Of a DNA stretch of 64,000 bases, positions 43,716 through 53,927 are shown piece by piece. Below the pieces are notes generated by a model. It was not told the origin of the DNA, did not search any database, and saw nothing but the letters and a program-made list of their open reading frames with translations. The stretch is taken from positions 1 through 64,000 of the forward strand of contig CADBHQ010000006.1 of NCBI GenBank assembly GCA_902794535.1, read 5' to 3'. The translations under genes were made by a program, and so were the position numbers. This DNA comes from Fibrobacter succinogenes. Lineage in GTDB: Bacteria; Fibrobacterota; Fibrobacteria; Fibrobacterales; Fibrobacteraceae. Numbering within the stretch: the stretch's first letter is position 1; the number at the start of each line of letters is the position of its first letter.

Positions 43716-45584
43716 TTACTTCACCATCACTTTCTGAGTCAGGTTGATTCCCTGGCCTGCGACCTTCACAAAGTATGTACCCGCAGCCGCATTCACCTTG
43801 AACTGGTGCGTGCCTGCAGAAAGTGTACCCTTGTGAAGCGTTACAACCTTGTGGCCCGTGACATCGAAGAGTTCCGCCGTCACGCCTTGTGTGCGACCCA
43901 TCGAAAGAGTGAGCATGTCGCCACTTACACGCAGAGCCTTGGCACCTGCAACGTGCGGACGCATACAGATTCCCGAAGGATCTCCGAAGACAATCTTGAT
44001 TTCGGGAATCATCTCTTCGGTGTTCTCGAAACCGCGGCTGAAGGCGTCGTACTTGTCTTCGTTAAAGTCCCAAAGGACTTGGTCGCCGGCCTTGAAGTTG
44101 TCGTAAAGGATAGTACCGGTATAGCCTGCGGCATAGTTTGCGATAACGACGCTCAAGGTCTTGTTGCGGTCGGTATAGCTGGAAATATCGAACGAACAAG
44201 TCTTGGACTGGCCCGCGGCTACTTCGCAGGGGCCTTCCACTTCGGTCCATTTCCACGCATCCGTCAGCTTGAAAATCAAGTTCAGTTGCGCATCGCTTTC
44301 GCTCTTATTGGTAACCTCGAACGTAAACGTATTGGCCTTGCTCAAATCCCAAGTCTTCTGGTATTCAATCTGGGCATTGTCGCCGCCGTAAGTCACAGCC
44401 ATCTTGCCATCGCCACTTTCTTGACTGATGGCGACATCCTTGATCTTGATAGAAGCTTCTTCGGTAGCGGCGAGAGATTTCATGGCATCGAGAGCCGGAT
44501 CAATGGTGTAAGTGTAACCGCCAAAGTTCGATTCGGTCTTGTCGCCAATGTACTGCCAGGCAAGTGCGCCGGCGTAACCGCCGTCAAAAGCCTTGCGGTA
44601 GCATTCTTCAGTAGAGATCTGGGTCTTTGCCGCCATGCTTGCAGTATAAGTACCGCCCTTCCAGCCGCTTGCCGGGAATTCGCCGATAATCATGGGCTTG
44701 TTGTCGTACTTGTACGTCGTCGCCATCTGGGCAGCCGCATTCACAAACGGCGAAACGGCATCGTTCTGGTAGTACGGATAGTAATGCGTCTGGAAAAAGT
44801 CGAGCGTCCCGTTCGCTTCGCCACCGGCGGCGATAAGTTCGGAATCGTTCCACCAGCTCTGATACTGAATATTCACGCTACCGGTAGACACGAGCAATTC
44901 CGGACTTACCGTGTGAATGGCGGCCGCAATCTTGTTGGTGAACTTCTGGAGCACAACCTTATCAAGTTTCTTGGTGGTCCAGCCCACGCTTGTCATGCCT
45001 TCGGGTTCGTTGAACACTTCCCAAGTCATAAGCGCATTATGGTTACCGATTGCTTTTACTACCGGAACAAGCGCATTGTCGATAAAGGCTTTGGTGCCCG
45101 CGTCTTCAAAAAGCTGCGTGTTTGCGGTAATGTCCAACTTTTCATCGTATAGGCCCCACTGATTCGGTTCCATCAGGTTGTGGCTGAAAAGGCACATCGA
45201 AACCATCACGCCGTATTCTTCGGCAATGTCCAAGGCCTTTTTCATATTGGCGATGGTATTTGCCTTGAGGCCTGAAACCAGATGCGTGCTCTGATCGATT
45301 TCGGGACTTTGGCTCATGTTGTTGAAAAGCCACCAGCGAATGGCATTACCGCCAGCGGCACGTGTGCCTTCGACAGCCTTGCGCCAAGCGTTTTCGTTCA
45401 GCGGGGAATCGCCCACATCGGAGTTGTAGTCGCTCCAAGCGAGGTTCGTACCCGAGAAGAAAATCTTCTTGCCGTTGTACATGAGATCGGTGCCGCTCAC
45501 GGTGAGTCCCGGGGCAGCTAAAGCAGAAACAGCTCCGCCGAGCAATAAAGCTCCGCTTAAAGCCTTGAAACCATATTTTTTCAT
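43716..45584 (-). CDS. Secreted GH5 glycoside hydrolase (mannanase- or glucanase-like) with T9SS-like tail
   Basis: Exported enzyme of 622 residues. The signal peptide ends near ALAA. The TIM-barrel domain (about 25-395) has the acid/base Glu 193 in TWEVFNEPEGM and the nucleophile Glu 302 in KPMIIGEFP, with the HYYP strand between, as in clan GH-A family 5. Residues about 400-550 look like a beta-sandwich carbohydrate-binding domain (TFTFEVTNKS, LYDNFKAG). The C-terminal domain has VTAELFDVTGHKV and ends QKVMVK, a T9SS-like tail. Mannan is a plausible substrate from the sequence style, but not certain. ATG 45584 has a gaggag site. Confidence 0.88.
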   Translation of the reverse strand: MKKYGFKALSGALLLGGAVSALAAPGLTVSGTDLMYNGKKIFFSGTNLAWSDYNSDVGDSPLNENAWRKAVEGTRAAGGNAIRWWLFNNMSQSPEIDQSTHLVSGLKANTIANMKKALDIAEEYGVMVSMCLFSHNLMEPNQWGLYDEKLDITANTQLFEDAGTKAFIDNALVPVVKAIGNHNALMTWEVFNEPEGMTSVGWTTKKLDKVVLQKFTNKIAAAIHTVSPELLVSTGSVNIQYQSWWNDSELIAAGGEANGTLDFFQTHYYPYYQNDAVSPFVNAAAQMATTYKYDNKPMIIGEFPASGWKGGTYTASMAAKTQISTEECYRKAFDGGYAGALAWQYIGDKTESNFGGYTYTIDPALDAMKSLAATEEASIKIKDVAISQESGDGKMAVTYGGDNAQIEYQKTWDLSKANTFTFEVTNKSESDAQLNLIFKLTDAWKWTEVEGPCEVAAGQSKTCSFDISSYTDRNKTLSVVIANYAAGYTGTILYDNFKAGDQVLWDFNEDKYDAFSRGFENTEEMIPEIKIVFGDPSGICMRPHVAGAKALRVSGDMLTLSMGRTQGVTAELFDVTGHKVVTLHKGTLSAGTHQFKVNAAAGTYFVKVAGQGINLTQKVMVK

Positions 45585-45712
45585 AATACTCCTCAAACAC
45601 CACCCTCCTTTGGAGTGGTTATCTGAAAAATACACTAATAAGGCTTTAAACGGTTGTTTTTTATTTCAAGGCGTTGACATTCATCACGGAAAATGTCCAC
45701 ACCTGCAAAAAA

Positions 45713-46813
45713 CTAGCGCACAATCCAGCCGCCGCCAACAACCATATCGCCGTCGTAAAATACGGCGCACTGGCCAGGGGTGACTGCAAATTGGGATTGT
45801 TCAAAACTGGCGAGTGCGCGGCCGTCTTCTAGAATCTTGACCATGCAACGGGTCGGACGCTGGCGGTAACGCACCATGCCTTCGCATTCAAATGTATCGC
45901 CCGCAGCGTAAGCAGCGCCTGTAGCCGGATTGATGCCGTGCCACACGCAGTTTTCGATGCGCACTTCGCTTGCCGAGACGGCCGACTTGTCGGCGGTCAC
46001 CAGAATATCGCCTGTTTCCGGATTCACGCTTTGCACGAATGCGGGAACGCCCAGCGCAACGCCAAGTCCCTTGCGTTGCCCCACCGTGTAACGGTGGTAA
46101 CCTTCGTGACTATTCCAAATCTTACCGTCGGCGGTCACGAAGTTTCCTGGGCGTGTCATCGGGCCAAATTGCTCTTGCAAGAAGGCGGTATAATCGTCGC
46201 CGTAAATATCAAAGCAAATATCCTGGCTATCGCTTGCGCTCGCGTTTTCAAAGCCATGCTTTGCCGCCATCGCGCGAACCTCGGGCTTTTCCATGCCACC
46301 TAGCGGAGTCATCACCCGCGCCATGGCGGAATCGGGCACCCCGAACAAAAAATAACTTTGGTCTTTTGCAACATCGCGGCCCTTGAAAAGTCTGCGCACG
46401 CCACCGACCTCCTTCACGTTCACATAATGCCCCGTCGAAAGGAAGTCTGCGCCGTGCTCTAGCGCAAAGTCAAGCATCCAGCCGAACTTGATGTAGCGAT
46501 TGCAATAACAGCAAGGATTCGGAGTACGCGCCCCCGCAAAGTCCCCGTGACAGCGTTTCAGCACTCGGTCCGTAAATGCGTCGTCACATACCGCCACATA
46601 ATGCTCTATACCCAAGCGCTTCGCGACCGCGCGGGCGCGCAAAACGCTTTCATCTTTTTCTGGATCATAGGGATTCGCCCCATTATTCGCCAGAGGCGGC
46701 AACACGCGGAGCGTCACGCCGAAAACGTCGTAACCCTGTTCCAAGAGCAGGAGTGCCGCCACCGACGAATCCACGCCCCCACTCATACCCACTGCTACGC
46801 GTTTCTTAGACAT
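45713..46813 (-). CDS. mnmA: tRNA-specific 2-thiouridylase
   Basis: Cytosolic enzyme that thiolates uridine 34 of certain tRNAs, using ATP and a sulfur relay. The 366 residues include the PP-loop VGMSGGVDSSVAALLL, the catalytic Cys in PNPCCYCNRYIKF, the FLSTGHYVNV motif, SQDICFDIYGDDY (second catalytic Cys) and the C-terminal beta-barrel region with VGQRKGLGVALG. Full length with no anomalies. A duplicated 14-base unit lies just upstream. The adjacent GH5 and sprA genes are not functionally related. Confidence 0.96.
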   Translation of the reverse strand: MSKKRVAVGMSGGVDSSVAALLLLEQGYDVFGVTLRVLPPLANNGANPYDPEKDESVLRARAVAKRLGIEHYVAVCDDAFTDRVLKRCHGDFAGARTPNPCCYCNRYIKFGWMLDFALEHGADFLSTGHYVNVKEVGGVRRLFKGRDVAKDQSYFLFGVPDSAMARVMTPLGGMEKPEVRAMAAKHGFENASASDSQDICFDIYGDDYTAFLQEQFGPMTRPGNFVTADGKIWNSHEGYHRYTVGQRKGLGVALGVPAFVQSVNPETGDILVTADKSAVSASEVRIENCVWHGINPATGAAYAAGDTFECEGMVRYRQRPTRCMVKILEDGRALASFEQSQFAVTPGQCAVFYDGDMVVGGGWIVR

Positions 46814-46818
46814 CTTCC

Positions 46819-46846
46819 ACTAAGCTCTACCAACTAAGCTCTACCA
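46819..46846. repeat. Tandem 14-bp duplication between sprA and mnmA
   Basis: Two exact copies of actaagctctacca (46819-46832, 46833-46846) followed by a partial third start. It lies in the 38-base gap before mnmA and moves the sprA stop relative to the mnmA ribosome site. Confidence 0.8.
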
Positions 46847-46851
46847 ACTGC

Positions 46852-49800
46852 TTAGTCAAACCTCAGCATCAAAGCAATTTCAAATTGCAGAATCTGGCGC
46901 AAGTGCGGAGTTTCGTCATCCAGTTTTTCGTGAATCTGGCGGTATTCAATGTAACTGCTCATCGATGCAATCTTGTTGAATTGGTAGCCTGCGCTCGGGC
47001 GAATAAACCATTCATGCGTACGCGAAGGCACCGTTCTGTCAACCAATTCTAGTTTCGGGCTATAGACTTCTGTCGGTCTATCCGCGAACAAGACATCATC
47101 AAAGCTCCACTGCTTAAAGACTCCGTCAGTACCGCTTTCCTTGTTCCATTTGTCGTAACCCTCTACTGGGTCATATTCCTTACGGATAGTCTTCTTGTAG
47201 TCGTAACCGGCCGTCAGCTTCAAGTCAACAGAATTCTTGAACTTGAAGAACCACTTGAAGAACTTGACCGCCTTGTCTATCTTGAGCGGGTAAGAAATCG
47301 TGAAGTCATCGCCGATATTGAACATAAAGTCGTTATACAGCGACGTATGAATCCATGGAATTTCCCAGAAGTATTCCGTCGTATCGCGAATACTACCCGT
47401 AGAATCCGGCCAACTCGGAATACTGATTACTTCTTCCTTCGGGCGTCTGTCTGTGCTTTCAATCTTCATGCGCACGCTATTTTCAATGCGCATGCTGTTC
47501 TGAAGCAAGAACGTAATACGAACAAGCGGGTTAAAGTTGATGCTATGCGCCCAAGAATCTTCGGCACTCTGGAACGGATGAACCGTTGTCGTGTAAGAGT
47601 AATCGAAGCGGTGGAAAGTCGACACGCTGCGGAATCCATTCAAGAAAGAAATTCTCTGAGCAAAGTTCGGAACAGTCACACCGACACCAATCTTCGGCCA
47701 CAACGTAGTCGTATCAATGTACATCGGGTATTCGCGAGCCTGCGCAAAGTCTTGTTTCCACTGCAAATCGCCAGTGACACCGATATCCCAAATCGGGAGC
47801 GTAATGCCCGTTCCCACCTGGAACTGACGAGATACGGAGTGGCGGAAATTGCCCTGGTATACAAGCGTATCGACATGACGGTTTCTGTACTGACCAAAGC
47901 GTTCATAGTCATCGCGATCGTCAAGTCCCATATCACCCGTAACAATGTTGAAGAATCCGCGGTTACGGTAGCCGTTACCGAGACCCAAGCCATACAAGTA
48001 ATATTGTAGCGGAGTCACGCCCTGATCTTCATACAACTGTGCCAAGGTAAAGTTTTCACCCACCGTATTGGTCGTTGCCGTCCAATTAAAGCGCACTTCA
48101 CGCCACTTGATTTTATCGAACGCTGTTGCCACCGGGTTTTCTTTACCGAAAGCACGAGCCAAATCAAGTACCTTCAAAGACGGAGCAAATTCAAAGCGGT
48201 TCGTTTGAGAAATGGTCCAGTAATTTTTCTCTATCGACGTTTCATCCATAAAGTCGAAATCGTCGGGAATAGTCTTTTGCTGGTTAAAGTCAGAACTAAA
48301 GTTCGTGCTGAACGGCAAGAACGGAATCAGTCTCGGGTTAAAGCCAATCTTGAACTGTTGAGAACGGGAACGTTCGTTACGCAGGATACCGAAAGACTTA
48401 CCATACGTCTTGCTACCCACGCTATCCACCTTGTAGAAGGTCGTGGTATCATAACGAATTTCATAAGAATTCGGATTCTGCATGTCAATGGCAAGCGTGT
48501 CTCCGTTTTCGGCAATCTTCGGAATCGTATCACGCGGAATAGCCACCACGCTATCGCCAGATATATACACGCGGCGGTCCGTATGGTCATAATCAAAGAT
48601 ATAGTCGCTTGCAAAAAGACCACCATCACGCGAGGTAAAGAAGTTCTTCTTCACGAACGCTTCGCGGTCGCCACCACCATACATATCACGCTTGATATTC
48701 AACGAATAGCTTGTGGTAAGGAACGAGAAAATGTTCCAGCGCATGTTCAACTTATGGCTAAGTTCCGTCGTGTACGTGACAATCTTATCAACCTGCGGTT
48801 CCACGAAATCCGGGTCGCGGCTCTGGTTCACATAGCGGACATAGTTCAAATCGAAAATCGTAAGGTCAAAGGTCTGCGGCCAGGGTTCAAATTCAGCCTT
48901 CGACAACGGCTTCAACCATTCAAACTTCGACAAACCTTCGAGCGGTCGGAACTTGAACATGCTGAACGTTCCCAACTTATATTCGAGCACCGTGTGGTAA
49001 GAATAAGTCGAGTCAGACGATGTTGTAGAACGGCCTTCAGATTCATTATAGGAATAGCTCAAAGCCGGACGGTCAAGGAATATCTGAGACATGACTTCAC
49101 CAAGCTTGGTTTCGCGAGCATGGTAGTCTTTACGGTAGCTAATGCCAAAGGACTTTTCTCGAGTATAAGACTGGTAGCCCTTCGATTCTGCATCGTCACG
49201 TAAGCGTTGTTCTTCCTTATCAGAATTCACTTCGAGCTTGTTTTCGAACATGTCGCCCGTCATGTCCACAAAGCTGCTACGATTCAGAATCATGTCATCC
49301 GTAGGCTTCATGTAGGGGCGCTTGGTAGAACTATGATAGCCGAGTGACAGCGGAATATGGAATCCAGAACTGTCATTCAAGAACTTGTTTAAGTTCATGG
49401 TGAAGTCGCCAGCCACATCGAGCTGAGATGCCGCGGCAGAAGCCTTCGGCTTGGGAGATCCATTCGAAGTCGATAGCGTTGCAAAATTACCATCCTGGTA
49501 ACGAACGGCACCCGAAATCGAGATAAAGTCAGCAAAATTTACCTGGCCACTTGTACGTGCCGCATAGCCCCATTCGGTATCCATATCCGAAAGGCGCAAG
49601 TCATCTAGCCAGAAAGCACCCTTAAGGTCTTCGGCCGAAGCACTAGAATCGGCAATAATCACAAAGCGCATCCAGTCAATGCTGGTAATGGAGGGGTTAC
49701 CCACCAAGCGCAGTTTTTCTTCACGTTCACCGCCCAAATCCTTTTCAACGGCATTCAGGTAAGGCGGACGGCGACCACGCTTCAAGTCTGTAAAGTCTGC

Positions 49801-52800
49801 CAAGTCCATCGCAAAGGCGTTATCAAGCCAGTTACGTTCATGGCTATCTTGCAAGCGTTCGCCATCTTTGCGGGTAAAGGATACCGGACGGAAGCTCCAT
49901 TCGTAATAATCGTTGGAACCTTCAAGCGAACCTTCACCGAACTGAATTGCAAAACGAATCGGAACCGTTTCCGCCTTGGAACTATCCAAATAATGGATTT
50001 CCATTTTCAAGGAACGATAGCTAGAGAAATCCTTTACGTCGGTTTCAAAAATACGTGTGACACCCACTTCTTGTCCCGGGCTCATGTCATGGTATTCAAG
50101 AACGAGAGCGGTTTCTTTCAGCGGGGCATTCGAATCAGAATCACGTTCGGTACGAGTATTCGGCGATTTATGATACTCGTTTGAATTTTCGCGATTATTA
50201 ATGGTCGAAACGCTAATGTAGGTATTGTCTCTCGTGGCCACATTTTCAGACACATTCATTTCGACGCCATTCACTTCGACAACCTGAGAATGTTCCGTCG
50301 AAGAAGTCTTGTAGAGATCAGCAACAGTCTTTTCTTCCCATGCGTTACCGACCACAGCCAGGTTTACAATCTGCACCTTGGCTTCAGCCACGCCGTTGTT
50401 CAGTTTACCCAACCAGAGCCTACTGTACTGCGCTTCCGAAAGAATCGCCTTGTAATCGCTACTCGTCTGAGAAACAATAGTATCATACTGGTCCAAATAG
50501 ATACGCCACTTGCGCCAGCCATTCTTCAGCTTTTCAAGTTGTGCCGTCGTATCGGACAGGTCAATGCGGTAACGGACAAAGCTAATATCCTTATCCAAAG
50601 AACCGTTCTTGTTAATATCTTCGGTATCGTAAGCACGTTCACCCGAGTTGTTTTCGGTTCCGTTAATATTGATCGACGGGTCACTTTCATTTTCCAAATC
50701 ATCGTCGTAATTATCGCGGGCAATATCAGTCGTCGAACCATCCGTATTCAAAGTGCTGTGGTGCTTTTTGATCTTACAGTTCTCGCCTTGGCAAATCCAT
50801 TCTATGCGTTCTTCTTCAGTACCGCTCCTGTTATCCAAGCCCTTGTCGTGCAGGGCTGTTGTCGTACCCAAATCGTTTTCACCATTATACAGACCGTTCG
50901 GGGCCTCACCGTTAATCGAAAGGTCTTCACTCACCAAACCGAGATCAAGATAAATGGAGCCCACATTACCGCGCGCCACCACTTCGATGTATTTCATGTC
51001 GCTCAAGTCTTGGTAGTAGCTACTGTTCGGGCGCATAATACCACCCCAAGAATTACCCGCCAAGTTGTCATTGGCACGCAAGGTCATCTTGAGAACGGTC
51101 AGGTGCTGGTTATCGACATCGGAATTACCCACCGATGGATAAATATTCTTGTACAGTTCCGTATTGTTACTGTGCCAAATAAATTCGCCCTGGTGCTGAT
51201 AATCCAAACTCTTGATATAAGTCAACGCATTCGATTCAACACCACCCGGAGGCGATGCTTGGTACCAAGAAAGTCTAGTCAGCGGATACGTAAGGCCCGA
51301 AGCAGTCGCTTCAAAATCTTCGACCAACGCCGACTGTTCATCGCTCGTGTTCGCATTATGGCGGCTAGCCGCAAATTCAGCTTCGAAACGCCAGCTGGAC
51401 TGCGCTGTTGTGTTGATACCCGGAATAAAATTCACCAATTCAGTCAAAGCAGGCACGGTATCCTGCAAGCGGAGGTTCATTCCCCACAGCACGCTAGAAT
51501 AAGGTTCGTTACCGAGAGTCGGGGTCTTTGCCGTCGTGCTCTGGCTCTTGTACAAAGCGGTAATACCGAACACAGAACCCGCGCCCAAGCCATACAAGTC
51601 AAGCGGAAGTTCGGCGCGAGCACCCAGCAACAATTTGTTGTCGATTTCAAACAGAGGTTCGCATTCGTAAGTGACCTTGATTTCCTTGTTCGGGTCAAGA
51701 GCGCGTTCGCTCAAGAGTTCAATCTGGCCAAGTTCATAGTTGACTTCGTAGTCCGTACCGCGAATAAGGGTTGTAGAGCCCGCCGTCACCTTTTCAGTAC
51801 CCGGCGAAATATCCATACAGGAACTACCGCTCACAGAATAGCTAGAGCTCGGATCACGAACACTCAACGTCGAGCTACGGCGCTTACCCACCGATTCGAA
51901 ATAGAAACGGTTCGTGTAGCGAGAAAGGTTATAGACCGGCAACGTATACAATTGAGCCATCGCTGCGGAGGAATCCAAATTACGCAACGGCTCCAAGCAG
52001 TTCTGCTTGGCCAGATCTCTTGGGTTACTCTTGTCTTTATAAACAGGATCTTCTGGCAATTTACACGGGAGCCACATTTCACCGGTATAGTTACCCGAAG
52101 CATCTTTCTTAAAAATTGTTGCGTCATTTACTAAAGGCGTGCCAGTCGTTGAATCAACCAAGCCAAGCTTTTTGAGATAGTCCCCAGAAATGCCCGACTT
52201 GTTTTTCATACGCAACACAAAATTCGAAGAACTTGCATCCGAAATGCCAATCGAATACACATTACGCAACATCAACTTATCAATATTGGTAAGTTCCGAA
52301 AGCGTAGCATCCCACTGGATAAGCACGACACTGGAACCATCCTTGATGGTATTCCCTTTACGGCCCGTACCGTCACCATCCCAGCTAGCAGCAATCAAGG
52401 TATTGCGAGATACACCATTAATCTTGACCACACCCGTCTTCATATCGTAGTCGAATTCCGTATTCGGAATTTCAACTAGGCGATCAATATCCTTTATGAT
52501 AGTCTTTCCATTTTCTGTGACATACCAAGCTTTCACATTGTCAAACACTCCAGTTGTCTTAGTCGAGCTAGTTGCAGCACGCTTATAGAGCTTAAGTCCT
52601 TCAGCTCGGTAACTCCATTTTAAGTTCTTATCAACCTTTGCATCAACATAATCCTTCCTGACTTTTTGACTCAAGAAGTAATAGCGGTAAGCAACAAACT
52701 GCTTGTCCAAGACCTGAAATTCCGAGGTAGTCTCGTTCGCCTTCAGGCTGTATTCTTCCTGGTCGCCACCATCTTGCGAGGCAATCGTCGTGAGTCGCCA

Positions 52801-53712
52801 GTCGCCCAACTTCCAGTCAGCCTTGATACCGAACAGACCCTGGTGGTTCTCGGAATAACCCGTAAGTTCCGTACCCGTCAAAGCGAGGTTCGTGGTACCG
52901 GCTTCCACACGTTGCAGAATGTAGTCTTCGAATTCGTCCTTGTAAGATTCTTCGTAAACCACGCGCACCTGGTTGCGGGCACCGAGGCCTTCTTCCACGT
53001 TGTTAATTTCAACCGTGATATAAGGACCGATTTTACCCTTCACCATGAAGTTCGGCGTATAGTTCAAAGTCGGGCTCGGCCACAGGCTCGTATTCGTGCT
53101 ACCTTCAGCATCGTCCTTTTCGCCGTAACCCTTCAAGCGAATGTCCATGGTACCCTGGAGCATCAACTTCGGCTTGTCCAAGCCAAAGTCGCGCATCCAT
53201 GCAGGCATTGTCACCGGAATTGTAATATCGAACACCGAACCAGTCTCGGGAGTCTCGTAACCGTCGTTCGCCTTACCAACCAAATCGTTCAGCCACAGGC
53301 TCTTTTGGCCAATGCTGTACATGTCCGACACGTAGTCCGCAAGTTCCGGGTAATGCGCCGTCCACAATGTGGTGGTATCGCGCGAAACCGAGTTCACGCG
53401 TTTTTCGCTCACATCCATTTCACGGGTCGAAACATCGATATCGTGGCTAAAGACCTGACCCTTGCTCGTACTCATGAGCGTAGGCGAAGACCCAATGCCC
53501 CCGAACGGCAAAAGCCCGTTCAAAGGAGTTACAGACGGCGGGAGCGATATGTACTGGTAAGTCGGCTGCCATTCCGTCTCTGCCGGATCAGGTGCAGTTT
53601 CAGCATCGCTTGCAGATACAACCGAAACAGAATCGCTCTGGGACCAGGCGATTCCTACGGCAAGGGCGACAGTCGCCACCGGCCACAAGCGTTTTAGACC
53701 TTCAAAAAACAC
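46852..53712 (-). CDS. sprA: SprA/Sov-type T9SS outer-membrane translocon
   Basis: Very large outer-membrane protein of 2286 residues, the size of SprA, the channel of the type IX secretion system. It begins with a signal peptide (RLWPVATVALAVGIAWSQ). SprA-like blocks include an N-terminal region with QVRVVYEESYKDEFEDYIL and RVEAGTTNLALTGTELTG, repeated beta-strand-rich segments, a central ALVEDFEATASGL region followed by LTRLSWYQASPP, and many barrel strands at the C-terminus ending EIALMLRFD. The start is GTG 53712. It would export the proteins with C-terminal VK-type tails found in this window. No other T9SS gene is visible here. Confidence 0.92.
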   Translation of the reverse strand: MFFEGLKRLWPVATVALAVGIAWSQSDSVSVVSASDAETAPDPAETEWQPTYQYISLPPSVTPLNGLLPFGGIGSSPTLMSTSKGQVFSHDIDVSTREMDVSEKRVNSVSRDTTTLWTAHYPELADYVSDMYSIGQKSLWLNDLVGKANDGYETPETGSVFDITIPVTMPAWMRDFGLDKPKLMLQGTMDIRLKGYGEKDDAEGSTNTSLWPSPTLNYTPNFMVKGKIGPYITVEINNVEEGLGARNQVRVVYEESYKDEFEDYILQRVEAGTTNLALTGTELTGYSENHQGLFGIKADWKLGDWRLTTIASQDGGDQEEYSLKANETTSEFQVLDKQFVAYRYYFLSQKVRKDYVDAKVDKNLKWSYRAEGLKLYKRAATSSTKTTGVFDNVKAWYVTENGKTIIKDIDRLVEIPNTEFDYDMKTGVVKINGVSRNTLIAASWDGDGTGRKGNTIKDGSSVVLIQWDATLSELTNIDKLMLRNVYSIGISDASSSNFVLRMKNKSGISGDYLKKLGLVDSTTGTPLVNDATIFKKDASGNYTGEMWLPCKLPEDPVYKDKSNPRDLAKQNCLEPLRNLDSSAAMAQLYTLPVYNLSRYTNRFYFESVGKRRSSTLSVRDPSSSYSVSGSSCMDISPGTEKVTAGSTTLIRGTDYEVNYELGQIELLSERALDPNKEIKVTYECEPLFEIDNKLLLGARAELPLDLYGLGAGSVFGITALYKSQSTTAKTPTLGNEPYSSVLWGMNLRLQDTVPALTELVNFIPGINTTAQSSWRFEAEFAASRHNANTSDEQSALVEDFEATASGLTYPLTRLSWYQASPPGGVESNALTYIKSLDYQHQGEFIWHSNNTELYKNIYPSVGNSDVDNQHLTVLKMTLRANDNLAGNSWGGIMRPNSSYYQDLSDMKYIEVVARGNVGSIYLDLGLVSEDLSINGEAPNGLYNGENDLGTTTALHDKGLDNRSGTEEERIEWICQGENCKIKKHHSTLNTDGSTTDIARDNYDDDLENESDPSININGTENNSGERAYDTEDINKNGSLDKDISFVRYRIDLSDTTAQLEKLKNGWRKWRIYLDQYDTIVSQTSSDYKAILSEAQYSRLWLGKLNNGVAEAKVQIVNLAVVGNAWEEKTVADLYKTSSTEHSQVVEVNGVEMNVSENVATRDNTYISVSTINNRENSNEYHKSPNTRTERDSDSNAPLKETALVLEYHDMSPGQEVGVTRIFETDVKDFSSYRSLKMEIHYLDSSKAETVPIRFAIQFGEGSLEGSNDYYEWSFRPVSFTRKDGERLQDSHERNWLDNAFAMDLADFTDLKRGRRPPYLNAVEKDLGGEREEKLRLVGNPSITSIDWMRFVIIADSSASAEDLKGAFWLDDLRLSDMDTEWGYAARTSGQVNFADFISISGAVRYQDGNFATLSTSNGSPKPKASAAASQLDVAGDFTMNLNKFLNDSSGFHIPLSLGYHSSTKRPYMKPTDDMILNRSSFVDMTGDMFENKLEVNSDKEEQRLRDDAESKGYQSYTREKSFGISYRKDYHARETKLGEVMSQIFLDRPALSYSYNESEGRSTTSSDSTYSYHTVLEYKLGTFSMFKFRPLEGLSKFEWLKPLSKAEFEPWPQTFDLTIFDLNYVRYVNQSRDPDFVEPQVDKIVTYTTELSHKLNMRWNIFSFLTTSYSLNIKRDMYGGGDREAFVKKNFFTSRDGGLFASDYIFDYDHTDRRVYISGDSVVAIPRDTIPKIAENGDTLAIDMQNPNSYEIRYDTTTFYKVDSVGSKTYGKSFGILRNERSRSQQFKIGFNPRLIPFLPFSTNFSSDFNQQKTIPDDFDFMDETSIEKNYWTISQTNRFEFAPSLKVLDLARAFGKENPVATAFDKIKWREVRFNWTATTNTVGENFTLAQLYEDQGVTPLQYYLYGLGLGNGYRNRGFFNIVTGDMGLDDRDDYERFGQYRNRHVDTLVYQGNFRHSVSRQFQVGTGITLPIWDIGVTGDLQWKQDFAQAREYPMYIDTTTLWPKIGVGVTVPNFAQRISFLNGFRSVSTFHRFDYSYTTTVHPFQSAEDSWAHSINFNPLVRITFLLQNSMRIENSVRMKIESTDRRPKEEVISIPSWPDSTGSIRDTTEYFWEIPWIHTSLYNDFMFNIGDDFTISYPLKIDKAVKFFKWFFKFKNSVDLKLTAGYDYKKTIRKEYDPVEGYDKWNKESGTDGVFKQWSFDDVLFADRPTEVYSPKLELVDRTVPSRTHEWFIRPSAGYQFNKIASMSSYIEYRQIHEKLDDETPHLRQILQFEIALMLRFD

Positions 53713-53871
53713 AATATTCTTCTATACAGGTGCCCCATAAAATACTGAATTTGCATACCGCAAAACCACCTATAATATGGGATTTTCCCGCAATTTGTGC
53801 GAAATTAGCAATTTTTCGACAATTTGTACGGCTTTATGGCCGTCATAACATTAATTTAGACCACCCTGTTC

Positions 53872-53904
53872 ATAAAAAGGAGCCGACATAAATGCCGACT
53901 CCTT
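53872..53904 (-). terminator. Terminator of the secreted-protein gene at 53928
   Basis: On the minus strand, outer stem aaggag/ctcctt (53877-53882 with 53899-53904) and an inner ggcat/atgtc pairing, followed by TTTTT (A run on + at 53872-53876). It starts 24 bases after the stop. Confidence 0.8.
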
Positions 53905-53927
53905 CGATCCAACAAGACCGAGTCCTT